A stretch of DNA of 5,285 nucleotides from an uncultured Oscillospiraceae bacterium (GCA_934643765.1 CAKUCT010000135.1:1-5285); one strand, 5' to 3'. Shown: positions 1-5,285, counted from the stretch's first letter. The notes: generated from the letters alone by a model not told the origin. Program-made: numbers and translations.

Positions 1-375
1 GTCGACTGCATCCGCGGCGCGCGCCTGAGCGGCAAGACACACTATATGATCATCGTCGCCGAGGGCGCGGGCAGCGCGATTGAAATCGGCAAGCAGATTC
101 ACGAGACCGTTGGCCTCGATCCGCGCGTGACCATCCTGGGCCATATTCAGCGCGGCGGCACGCCGACCGCAAGAGACCGCGTCATGGCAACCCGCATGGG
201 CTACCACGCCGTCAAGGCTCTGGCCGAGGGCAAAAACAACCGCCTGATCTGCGCGCAGCACGGCGCAATGGTCGATATCGATCTGGAAGAGGGCCTGTCC
301 ATGAAGAAGGGCCTCAACGCACAGCAGTATGAAGTGCTCCAGGCCATGACCGGCCTTGACATTCAGGCGCTGTAA
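1..375 (+). CDS. pfkA: 6-phosphofructokinase, C-terminal part (5' end outside window)
   Basis: The frame is open from base 1 and ends at TAA 373-375, giving 124 residues, roughly the last third of a protein usually about 320-360 residues long. PfkA phosphorylates fructose 6-phosphate to fructose 1,6-bisphosphate, the committed step of glycolysis, in the cytoplasm. The diagnostic segment is GHIQRGGTPTARDR (window residues 47-60). Glu21, Arg42, His48 and Arg51 have the same spacing as E. coli PfkA Glu222, Arg243, His249 and Arg252, which contact fructose 6-phosphate. The preceding VAEGAGS segment is typical of Firmicute enzymes. The residues that separate ATP-dependent from pyrophosphate-dependent enzymes lie upstream of the window, so the phosphoryl donor is assumed to be ATP. 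An intrinsic terminator follows 13 nt after the stop. Confidence 0.95.
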   Translation, partial: VDCIRGARLSGKTHYMIIVAEGAGSAIEIGKQIHETVGLDPRVTILGHIQRGGTPTARDRVMATRMGYHAVKALAEGKNNRLICAQHGAMVDIDLEEGLSMKKGLNAQQYEVLQAMTGLDIQAL

Positions 376-388
376 CGAGCATGTATTT

Positions 389-424
389 TGCCGCGGGGCT
401 AAAGTTGGCCCCGCGGCATTTTTT
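389..424 (+). terminator. Intrinsic terminator after pfkA, abutting the next gene's RBS
   Basis: A perfect 11-bp GC-rich stem pairs 389-399 (TGCCGCGGGGC) with 408-418. The loop is 8 nt and six T residues follow (419-424). This is a textbook Rho-independent terminator for pfkA. It ends one base before the GAGGA ribosome binding site of the lipoprotein gene, so that gene must be expressed by read-through or from a promoter starting inside or just before the hairpin. Confidence 0.9.
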
Positions 425-435
425 GAGGAACTACT

Positions 436-1614
436 ATGAAATTTCGCATTTTCCGCTGCCTTTTGTGCGCACTGGCGCTTTTGCTGCTGTGCGCCTGCCA
501 TGCGCCGGAGCGTCCGGATTCTGATGCAGCGGCTCTGCAAACCGATGCACAAGCAGCGTCTGATGATCTGCAAACCAGAGTGCAGGCCCGGGCCGCGGAA
601 CTCACCGCGCTGGCCTTCGCGGCGCAGCGCGCAGAAGGCGAGGAAGCTTCACAGCAATCAGCGCAGGCCCTGGAAGACGCGGGTCTTGCCGTCCTCGTCC
701 CATATGAGACATATCCGTCGTATGTAATTTCCGACCCGGAACAGCTGAACACCTTCTGGCAGAGCGTGCAGAGCGGTAGGGATGCTTCGCTGGAGCTTGT
801 CCGGATGCGCGATGAAAGCACGCTTTCTTATCAGGCGCTCTGCGTGCAAGGCGGCGCGCCGGTTTATACCTGCGTCCGCGCCATCAAGCGCCCGGACAGC
901 AGCATAGAGCTGTCGGATTTTGAATCACACCCGGTGCTCGACTGGCAGATGACGGAGCTTGGAAACTTCTATTACCGCCTCTTCCCCGCCGGAGACAAAC
1001 ACTACGCGGACTACCAGCTCATTCGTTCTTGCGCGCCGGAGAAATCGGCGCTTTCTATGCTCGAACGCTATGTGCTCCCGGTCGATTACTATTATGTCAA
1101 CTTATTTTTGCTGGATTGGTCGGAGCCCAGTTTCGCTGGCGTCAGCTTCAACGATCTCTGGGACCGGTTCTATGCCGGGCAATCCGGTCGGCAGCCGGAT
1201 CTATCCGCCTATGAGCAACTGCCTGGCAAGCGCTGGTACGCAATTCCCGCCGCAGATTTTGAAGCAGTCATTCTCCCCTATTTTGCGCTGACACCGGACA
1301 CGCTGCGCAAGCTTGCCCGATACGACGGCGAAGAAGCGTGTTATCCATGGCGTCCGGTCGTCACAAATGATATGGAGCGTTACGACTACCCCGCCATTGA
1401 GCCATATATCACAGGCTATTGCGAGCAGGCAGACGGCACGCTCACCCTGCAGATTTCCTGCCTTTCCACGGACATTCCGACAGACTGCCTCTTCTCACAC
1501 GAGCTGACCGTGCGCAATCTTCCGGACGGCAGCTTTCAGTACGTCTCAAACCGGATCACCTATCAGACAGAACTCGGCCTGCCAAATTCCGCGCCAAGGC
1601 TGTCCGACGATTAA
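436..1614 (+). CDS. Predicted lipoprotein of unknown function (392 aa)
   Basis: The start ATG lies 6 nt after a GAGGA ribosome binding site (425-429). The N terminus is a classical lipoprotein signal: basic residues at 2-7 (K, R, R), a hydrophobic core at 8-18, and lipobox LCAC with the modified Cys at residue 21. The product should be cleaved by signal peptidase II and anchored to the outer face of the membrane. Residues about 22-80 are rich in Ala, Gln, Asp and Glu and look like a helical linker. The rest looks globular, with many aromatic residues (for example VLPVDYYYVN at 213-222) and seven Cys besides the lipidated one. I see no substrate-binding-protein, peptidase or sortase motif and do not recognise the family. 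It may be one of the clostridial lipoprotein DUF families (DUF6070 is a vague recollection, untested). It appears monocistronic, between two hairpins. Confidence 0.85.
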   Translation: MKFRIFRCLLCALALLLLCACHAPERPDSDAAALQTDAQAASDDLQTRVQARAAELTALAFAAQRAEGEEASQQSAQALEDAGLAVLVPYETYPSYVISDPEQLNTFWQSVQSGRDASLELVRMRDESTLSYQALCVQGGAPVYTCVRAIKRPDSSIELSDFESHPVLDWQMTELGNFYYRLFPAGDKHYADYQLIRSCAPEKSALSMLERYVLPVDYYYVNLFLLDWSEPSFAGVSFNDLWDRFYAGQSGRQPDLSAYEQLPGKRWYAIPAADFEAVILPYFALTPDTLRKLARYDGEEACYPWRPVVTNDMERYDYPAIEPYITGYCEQADGTLTLQISCLSTDIPTDCLFSHELTVRNLPDGSFQYVSNRITYQTELGLPNSAPRLSDD

Positions 1615-1653
1615 AAAACACCGCATTTGCGTTCCAAACGCAAATGCGGTGTT
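1613..1653. terminator. Shared hairpin terminator between convergent genes
   Basis: A perfect 17-bp inverted repeat pairs 1617-1633 with 1637-1653 around a 3-nt loop (CCA). On the minus strand the hairpin ends in a run of six T (plus-strand A 1613-1618), 23 nt after the stop of the minus-strand isomerase gene, so it is a good terminator for that operon. The T-run overlaps the last two bases of the lipoprotein stop codon. On the plus strand only a weak, interrupted T-rich stretch follows, so plus-strand termination is likely but less certain. The innermost A-T pairs may stay open, leaving a loop of about 7 nt. Confidence 0.85.
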
Positions 1654-1676
1654 CCTAATAATTCTGCTTCTTTTTA

Positions 1677-2582
1677 TCAAAGCATGGCCCACGCGCGGCG
1701 AAGCACACGCTTGGAGTTTGCAAGAATGACCTCCGCGTCCTCATTTCCCCAGGGCTTTACCTCAAAGCTCAAGGGCATCGGATGCTTCTCGTCAAAAAAG
1801 CCCTCCCGTCGCAGATCACGCAGGAAGCCCTCCAGCTGCGCCGTATCGTTGCTGCTTTCCGGGAAGCCGAAGCGCGGGTGCTCATCTCCATAGGCCATTG
1901 CCTGCGGATTGCGGCAGACCGTATTTCCCATATGCAGATGCGTGATATAGGGCCGGAGCGTACGCAGCACGTCCCGCGGCGTCTCGTAAGTCATCGGAAT
2001 GTGCGACAGATCAACCATGAGGCCGAAATTCGGAACCTGGCTCAGAACCTCCTGCGCAAAGCGCGCGGCAAGCGGCGCCGGGCCAAGCAGGGCATGCTTT
2101 GCGATATCGTGGTCAAAGACCTCGAGCTCCACGCGGATGCCGTACGGCTGCGCACAGCGGCAGACAGCAACAGTTGTTTTGACGAGCTGACGCAGATTTT
2201 TTTCGCGCGTTTCCGCGCGCCACTGCCGCGCAAGCATGCCCATTGTCCGGCTTCCAAGCGCAGCCGCTTCCTCGACACCCGCGCAAAGTGCTCTTTCTGC
2301 CTGCATACGCGCATCTTCCTCCAGCGCGTTCGGGTTGAGGTTTCCGGCAAAGAGCCTGCCGTGCGCGTTATAGCAGAGCATCAAGTGCGCCTGCTCCGCA
2401 ATCGCCTTGATTTCGGCGCGCGTAGATTCGTCTGGCAGCGGATTGAGTTCCACTGCCGAAAAGAAATCGTCCTTCGCAATGGCACGGATGACCCCGGCCC
2501 AGCCTATCTCCTGCAAAACAGGGGCATAGGCCATTGCACTGACAAGGCCGATCTGAAAGTAGCGCTCTATCGGCTCGTTCAT
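1677..2582 (-). CDS. Sugar phosphate isomerase/epimerase-like TIM-barrel protein (301 aa), third gene of operon
   Basis: The protein fits the xylose isomerase-like TIM-barrel superfamily (AP endonuclease family 2 fold), which contains sugar epimerases, inosose dehydratases and hydroxypyruvate isomerases. Likely metal ligands at barrel strand ends are Glu154 (VELEVFDHD), Asp191 with His194 (VDLSH), His217 (HLHMGN) and Glu274 (SFEVKPWG). A GDEHPRFGFP segment at 232-241 matches the substrate/metal loop before the last strands. VELNP at 44-48 is a typical early strand. Length is normal (about 260-310 residues). The ATG lies 1 nt after the TGA of the racemase gene, with a GAAGG ribosome binding site inside that gene's last codons, so translation is probably coupled. 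It differs clearly from the other isomerase in this operon. The substrate is unknown. Confidence 0.88.
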   Translation of the reverse strand: MNEPIERYFQIGLVSAMAYAPVLQEIGWAGVIRAIAKDDFFSAVELNPLPDESTRAEIKAIAEQAHLMLCYNAHGRLFAGNLNPNALEEDARMQAERALCAGVEEAAALGSRTMGMLARQWRAETREKNLRQLVKTTVAVCRCAQPYGIRVELEVFDHDIAKHALLGPAPLAARFAQEVLSQVPNFGLMVDLSHIPMTYETPRDVLRTLRPYITHLHMGNTVCRNPQAMAYGDEHPRFGFPESSNDTAQLEGFLRDLRREGFFDEKHPMPLSFEVKPWGNEDAEVILANSKRVLRRAWAML

Positions 2583-2583
2583 A

Positions 2584-3243
2584 TCAGATGCCTTCGAGAA
2601 TGCGGCGCACCTGCTCTACGCAGCGGCTGGGGCTTGTGAAAGTGGGAAGGCCGGTCTGCTTGGAAACCGCCTGCTCCATATGCGCCATGGACGCCTGGGC
2701 CAGAACAATCGCGTCGCAGCCGGAAAGCTTGTCCGCCATCTCCAGAACCAGCTTGTCGTGCGTTGCGCGGTCGCCCGCGTTGAGCGCAGCAATGGCGTCC
2801 TTGTTGCAAAGAACCTGCAGCTCAACATGCTTGCCCGCCGCCTCCGCCGCCGCGAGAAGCGCGCTCGTAGAGGGCTTGACAGTGCTGGTCGCCGTAGCCA
2901 GGAGGCCAATGCGGCTGCCGGCTGCAACCGCGGCCTGCATCATCGCGTCGTCCACCGCCACGACCGGGATGTTAAATTCCCCGCGCAGAAGGCGGACAGA
3001 GGGAGACAGCGTAGAGCACGAGACTACAATCGCGTCCGCGCCCGTCAGCGCGCAGGTATGCATATCATTGCGCAGCCGCTCATGGTTGACGGAGCTGAAC
3101 TTTCCCGTCTCAGACGGGTCAGTAACCAGAAAATCATCATAGAGGGTATGGATTTTTACGTCCTCCGGCAGCGCCGCGCGCAGCTGCGTGGTGAACTCAG
3201 AGATGACACTGTAGACTGTGTGAATGCAGGCAATGCGTTTCAT
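2584..3243 (-). CDS. Aspartate/glutamate racemase-superfamily protein (219 aa), second gene of operon
   Basis: The two-lobed Asp/Glu racemase fold is indicated by the first catalytic-Cys motif, DAIVVSCSTLSP (70-81, Cys76), the VPVVAVDDAMMQAA-like segment at 92-105, and IGLLATATSTVKPS (112-125), the usual start of the second half. Family members racemise Asp, Glu or hydantoins, or act as maleate isomerases or decarboxylases, usually with two Cys acting as acid and base. Here the region matching the second Cys reads IVLAQASMAH (179-188), with no Cys, so ordinary two-base racemisation is doubtful. Cys176 and Cys208 lie nearby but out of the motif. The gene overlaps the stop of the upstream isomerase by 4 nt (ATGA) and is followed after 1 nt by the next start. 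No signal peptide is seen, so it is cytoplasmic. The exact reaction is not predictable. Confidence 0.88.
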   Translation of the reverse strand: MKRIACIHTVYSVISEFTTQLRAALPEDVKIHTLYDDFLVTDPSETGKFSSVNHERLRNDMHTCALTGADAIVVSCSTLSPSVRLLRGEFNIPVVAVDDAMMQAAVAAGSRIGLLATATSTVKPSTSALLAAAEAAGKHVELQVLCNKDAIAALNAGDRATHDKLVLEMADKLSGCDAIVLAQASMAHMEQAVSKQTGLPTFTSPSRCVEQVRRILEGI

Positions 3244-4082
3244 GCTCTCGGCTTCCTTCCATAAATTTTTTCAAAGATCGGCGCAAGGTACGCAATCGAG
3301 CGCTTTGCGCACTCCTCCATCGACGGGAACTGGAACACCTCGGTGCAGAACAGATCGTCATAGCCCACGTCGTGGAACGTCTGGATGATCTTCGGGAAAT
3401 CCAGACCGCAGTTGCCGGGATAGCGGCGGTTGTTGTCGCAAAGATGCACATGGATGTTGATATCGGCATAGTCGCGGATGGCCTGATAGATATCCTTTTC
3501 TTCGATGTTCAAATGAAACACGTCCATCATCGCGCGGAAGTTCGGGCGGTCGGTCATCTCGATCATGCGCCGGGCCTCGGCCATGGTGTTGACGAAGTTC
3601 GTCTGCATGATGGTCACGTTCTCCAGCGCAATCTGCACGCCAAGGGGCGCAGCATGGTCGCTGATGGCGCGGAAGCCCTCAACGGCCCACTCCTCGGTCT
3701 GCTCGCGTGCAATGCCGGAACGGTACTGGCCGCGCACGCGGCCGATGTTGATTTTCGCGTTCTGGCTGGCTGCGAAGTCAATCAGGCCATTGACACGCGC
3801 AATGGCTTCGGCGCGGCGGCCCGCGTCGGGATCGGCGAAGCTGAGTCCCAGCTGACCGAAGACCTCACCGGTGCAGACCAGGCCGACAACCAGGCCCAGG
3901 TCCTCCGCGGTCTTCTTGACCTCGTTCCAGTTGAGCTTGCCGGGGTCAATCGTCATCAGCTCCACGCCGTCATAACCGTAGGCGGCGATGTCGCCGAAGG
4001 TCTTCTGCAGCGGGCCCTGATACGCCGTGACGGAATCTGCAATCGCAACATCTGGTGTTGCGACCTGATAGCAAAGTTTCAT
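3240..4082 (-). CDS. Sugar phosphate isomerase/epimerase-like TIM-barrel protein (280 aa), first gene of operon
   Basis: This is a xylose isomerase-like TIM-barrel protein. Putative metal site residues are Glu154 (ALENV), Asp187 and His190 (MMDVFH), His213 (HVHLCDNNRRYPG) and Glu248 (CTEVF). The D-N-x-R-x-x-PG loop at 216-223 is characteristic of this superfamily, as is the early strand YDGVEL (37-42). These enzymes typically isomerise or epimerise ketoses, or dehydrate cyclitols, with a divalent metal. I chose the ATG at 4082 because AGGAGG lies 6 nt upstream. The longer in-frame start at 4184 would begin inside the promoter -35 element and adds 34 residues unlike the family. It is first in a three-gene operon, and its TGA overlaps the racemase ATG. 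The substrate is unknown. Members of this superfamily are often called YcjR-, IolE- or Hyi-like, and I cannot choose among them. Confidence 0.9.
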   Translation of the reverse strand: MKLCYQVATPDVAIADSVTAYQGPLQKTFGDIAAYGYDGVELMTIDPGKLNWNEVKKTAEDLGLVVGLVCTGEVFGQLGLSFADPDAGRRAEAIARVNGLIDFAASQNAKINIGRVRGQYRSGIAREQTEEWAVEGFRAISDHAAPLGVQIALENVTIMQTNFVNTMAEARRMIEMTDRPNFRAMMDVFHLNIEEKDIYQAIRDYADINIHVHLCDNNRRYPGNCGLDFPKIIQTFHDVGYDDLFCTEVFQFPSMEECAKRSIAYLAPIFEKIYGRKPRA

Positions 4083-4084
4083 AG

Positions 4085-4104
4085 GTATCCTCCTGTATCC
4101 TCCA
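4085..4104 (-). promoter_or_regulatory. Tandemly duplicated Shine-Dalgarno
   Basis: On the minus strand the 9-mer GGAGGATAC occurs twice with a 10-nt period (4103-4095 and 4093-4085), just before the first isomerase start. The proximal copy forms AGGAGG 6 nt from the ATG, which is ideal spacing and fixes the start at 4082. The distal copy, 16 nt from the ATG, is too far for standard initiation and may be a standby site or a simple duplication. Confidence 0.85.
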
Positions 4105-4138
4105 GAACCGGTATGGCTCTGATGTTCTTGAAATGACT

Positions 4139-4148
4139 GCTGCGCAGC
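4139..4148. repeat. 10-bp perfect palindrome at the predicted transcription start
   Basis: GCTGCGCAGC is fully self-complementary and begins 8 bases downstream of the minus-strand -10 box, so it occupies roughly +1 to +10. It could be a small operator half or a 5'-end hairpin, or it could be chance in GC-rich DNA. I recognise no known regulator motif. Confidence 0.4.
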
Positions 4149-4155
4149 CGCTGTT

Positions 4156-4184
4156 ATTATACCATCCCGGCAAAACCGGCGCAA
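4156..4184 (-). promoter_or_regulatory. Extended -10 sigma-A promoter for the three-gene operon
   Basis: On the minus strand TATAAT (4161-4156) is a perfect -10 box preceded by TGG (4164-4162), giving the extended -10 TGnTATAAT. With a 17-nt spacer, TTGCGC (4184-4179) is a partial -35 box (3 of 6 matches to TTGACA). Transcription should begin near 4149, giving an untranslated leader of about 66 nt before the isomerase ATG. The promoter lies directly downstream of the ABC transporter terminator. The spacer holds two CCGG tetramers 5 nt apart. Confidence 0.85.
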
Positions 4185-4200
4185 GCACAGACCGTGACAT

Positions 4201-4237
4201 AAAAAGAGCAGCTGAGGCAGCCTGACGCTGCCCCAGC
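4201..4237 (-). terminator. Intrinsic terminator of the ABC transporter operon
   Basis: Read on the minus strand, GCTGGGGCAGC (4237-4227) pairs with GCTGCCTCAGC (4221-4211) over 11 bp, with one G-U pair and a 5-nt loop. A T-rich stretch ending in five T (plus-strand A 4201-4205) follows. It lies 33 nt after the stop of the DppF-like ATPase and just before the next operon's promoter, so it separates two same-strand transcription units. Confidence 0.85.
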
Positions 4238-4270
4238 CGGGTTGGAAGGTCGTTTGCAGCGCTCACGCAG

Positions 4271-5218
4271 TTACTTGACCAGATGACAGGCGACCTGATG
4301 GCCGCCACCCATGTCCTTCAGGCACGGCGCTTCCTGGAAGCAGCATTCCTGTGCCATCCAGCAGCGCTGCGCGAAGCGGCAGCCGGGCTTCGGATTGACC
4401 GGGCTCGGCACGTCGCCCTTGAGCAAAATGCGCTCGCGGTTATAGTTGTATTTTGCAATCGGAACTGCCGAGAGAAGCGCTTTTGTGTATGGGTGCAGCG
4501 GATTGCGGAACAGCTCCTTCGAGTCGCAGACCTCCATGATTTTGCCGAGATACATGACGATGATGCGGTTGCTGATGTGCCGGACGACGCTTAAATCATG
4601 CGAAATAAACAGATACGTCAGACCCATATTTTCCTGCATGTCCTGCAGCAGATTCAGAATCTGCGCCTGGATGGACACGTCAAGAGACGATACCGGCTCG
4701 TCGCAGACGATAAACTTCGGGTTCAGAGCCAGCGCGCGGATGATGCCGACACGCTGACGCCGGCCGCCGTCAAGCTCATGTGGATAGCTGTTAAACAGCT
4801 TCTTACGGATACCACCCTTACTCATGAGCTCCAGAACAATCTCGTTGACATCCTTGCGCGTAGCAAGGCCATTGATGAGCAGCGGCTCTGCGATGATCTG
4901 GCCGATGGTTTTGCGCGGGTTCAGCGACGAGTACGGGTCCTGAAAAATCATCTGCATGCTCTTTCGCATGGCGCGCATCTTTTCGTCGTCATAGGCAAGG
5001 ATATCCTCGCCGTCATAGAGCACCTCGCCGCTCGTGTGCGGAATCAGGCGCAGAATCACGCGGCCGATTGTCGACTTGCCGCAGCCGGACTCGCCGACAA
5101 GGCCCAATGTTTCTCCCTTGCCAATGGAAAATGAAACATCATCCACCGCGTGCAGTTCGCCCTCGGAGACATGGAAGTATTTTTTCAGGTTGCGTACTTC
5201 AATCAGATTTTCACTCAT
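4271..5218 (-). CDS. Oligopeptide/dipeptide-type ABC transporter ATP-binding protein, DppF/OppF-like (315 aa)
   Basis: This is one of the two ATPases that power an Opp/Dpp-type importer for peptides or other small solutes, and it sits on the cytoplasmic side of the membrane. Motifs in order: Walker A GESGCGKST (42-50), Q-loop with IFQDPYSSLNPR (91-102), signature LDGGRRQR (149-156), Walker B with catalytic Glu FIVCDEP (169-175, Glu174), D-loop SSLD (177-180) and H-loop His207. LHPYTKALLSAVP (241-253) and the Cys-bearing tail CRFAQRC to VACH (280-312) are hallmarks of the Opp/Dpp ATPase C-terminal extension. The start at 5218 is chosen over the upstream in-frame ATG at 5248 because AAGGAGG (5233-5227) lies 8 nt before it and the ATGA overlap with the upstream gene fits. 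The signature has Asp for the usual Ser. The true substrate is unknown, and this superfamily also carries sugars and nickel. Confidence 0.95.
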   Translation of the reverse strand: MSENLIEVRNLKKYFHVSEGELHAVDDVSFSIGKGETLGLVGESGCGKSTIGRVILRLIPHTSGEVLYDGEDILAYDDEKMRAMRKSMQMIFQDPYSSLNPRKTIGQIIAEPLLINGLATRKDVNEIVLELMSKGGIRKKLFNSYPHELDGGRRQRVGIIRALALNPKFIVCDEPVSSLDVSIQAQILNLLQDMQENMGLTYLFISHDLSVVRHISNRIIVMYLGKIMEVCDSKELFRNPLHPYTKALLSAVPIAKYNYNRERILLKGDVPSPVNPKPGCRFAQRCWMAQECCFQEAPCLKDMGGGHQVACHLVK

Positions 5219-5285
5219 ACTTCCGTCCTCCTTCCATACAGATGGCACTTGACCATATGCTCTTCATCGATCTGCACCTCAGGCG
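5215..5285 (-). CDS. Oligopeptide/dipeptide ABC transporter ATP-binding protein, DppD/OppD-like, last 22 residues (5' end outside window)
   Basis: On the minus strand a reading frame runs in from the window edge and encodes PEVQIDEEHMVKCHLYGRRT plus EV before TGA at 5217-5215. The HMVKCHLYG segment is the typical C-terminal end of DppD/OppD ATPases (compare VACHL in the downstream ATPase), including the last conserved Cys. The TGA overlaps the ATG of the DppF-like gene by 4 nt (ATGA). That fits the conserved order of two ATPase genes at the end of such operons and implies translational coupling. The rest of the transporter (permeases, binding protein) is expected beyond the right edge. Confidence 0.85.
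   Translation of the reverse strand, partial: PEVQIDEEHMVKCHLYGRRTEV

Noticed and set aside
399..821. Minus-strand open frame (140 codons) over the lipoprotein start
   Set aside because: It is Ser/Ala/Cys-rich antisense translation running into the pfkA terminator. The sense gene has an RBS, signal peptide and lipobox.
1782..2639. Long plus-strand open frame (285 codons) opposite the second isomerase
   Set aside because: It is antisense to a well-supported TIM-barrel gene. The translation is Arg-rich with no recognisable motif, and it crosses the terminator-bounded operon in the wrong direction.
2680..3264. Plus-strand open frame (194 codons) over the racemase gene
   Set aside because: It has very Arg-rich low-complexity translation, with no credible RBS or domain. 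It is a shadow of the racemase-family gene.
3372..4136. Long plus-strand open frame (254 codons) opposite the first isomerase
   Set aside because: It is antisense to a gene with clear family motifs and a strong RBS. Its translation is rich in His, Val and Ala with no domain, and long antisense frames are expected in GC-rich coding DNA.
4083..4155. Possible riboswitch or structured leader before the first isomerase
   Set aside because: The leader is only about 66 nt and shows just a short palindrome and the duplicated SD, with no aptamer-like conserved pairing or attenuator hairpin.
4083..4184. 34-residue N-terminal extension of the first isomerase from the ATG at 4184
   Set aside because: It would start inside the -35 element, upstream of the predicted transcription start, and has no RBS. 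The ATG at 4082 has ideal AGGAGG spacing and a family-like N terminus.
5219..5248. 10-residue extension of the DppF-like ATPase from the ATG at 5248
   Set aside because: Its translation spans the RBS (5227-5233) and the end of the upstream gene. The start at 5218 has the proper SD and the ATGA overlap.
1..5285. CRISPR arrays, tRNA or rRNA genes, insertion sequences, attachment sites
   Set aside because: I saw no spaced repeat arrays, cloverleaf-like sequences, transposase-like proteins or terminal inverted repeats. Nearly all DNA is accounted for by the listed genes and short intergenic signals.

Overview
The window looks like chromosomal DNA of a moderately GC-rich Firmicute, most likely a gut-type Clostridia (Oscillospiraceae-like). 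The evidence is a Firmicute-style PfkA tail, strong AGGAGG ribosome binding sites, a consensus extended -10 promoter and intrinsic terminators. This is inference from sequence style. There are no rRNA, tRNA, CRISPR or mobile-element signals.

Left part, plus strand (1-1653): the last 124 residues of 6-phosphofructokinase (pfkA), then a strong intrinsic terminator (389-424). One base after its T-run comes the ribosome binding site of a 392-residue lipoprotein of unknown function (436-1614). A 17-bp perfect hairpin (1617-1653) closes this half. It probably works mainly as terminator for the convergent operon coming from the right.

Middle, minus strand (4184 down to 1613): a self-contained three-gene operon with its own extended -10 promoter (4156-4184), a duplicated Shine-Dalgarno sequence, and tight coupling between genes (a 4-nt ATGA overlap, then a 1-nt gap). 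The order is sugar isomerase/epimerase-like TIM barrel (280 aa), aspartate/glutamate racemase-superfamily protein (219 aa), and a second, clearly different TIM-barrel isomerase (301 aa). The substrate cannot be read from sequence. The best guess is catabolism of a small polar compound such as a sugar, sugar acid or modified amino acid.

Right part, minus strand (5285 down to 4201): the last 22 residues of an upstream DppD/OppD-type ATPase, overlapping by 4 nt a complete DppF/OppF-type ATPase (4271-5218), followed by an intrinsic terminator (4201-4237). This is the end of an oligopeptide/dipeptide-type ABC importer operon. Its position just upstream of the catabolic operon, on the same strand, suggests without proving that the importer supplies that operon's substrate. 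The terminator and promoter between them show separate transcription units.

The most interesting part is the isomerase-racemase-isomerase operon. It has no pathway I can name, and its racemase-family member lacks the usual second catalytic cysteine.
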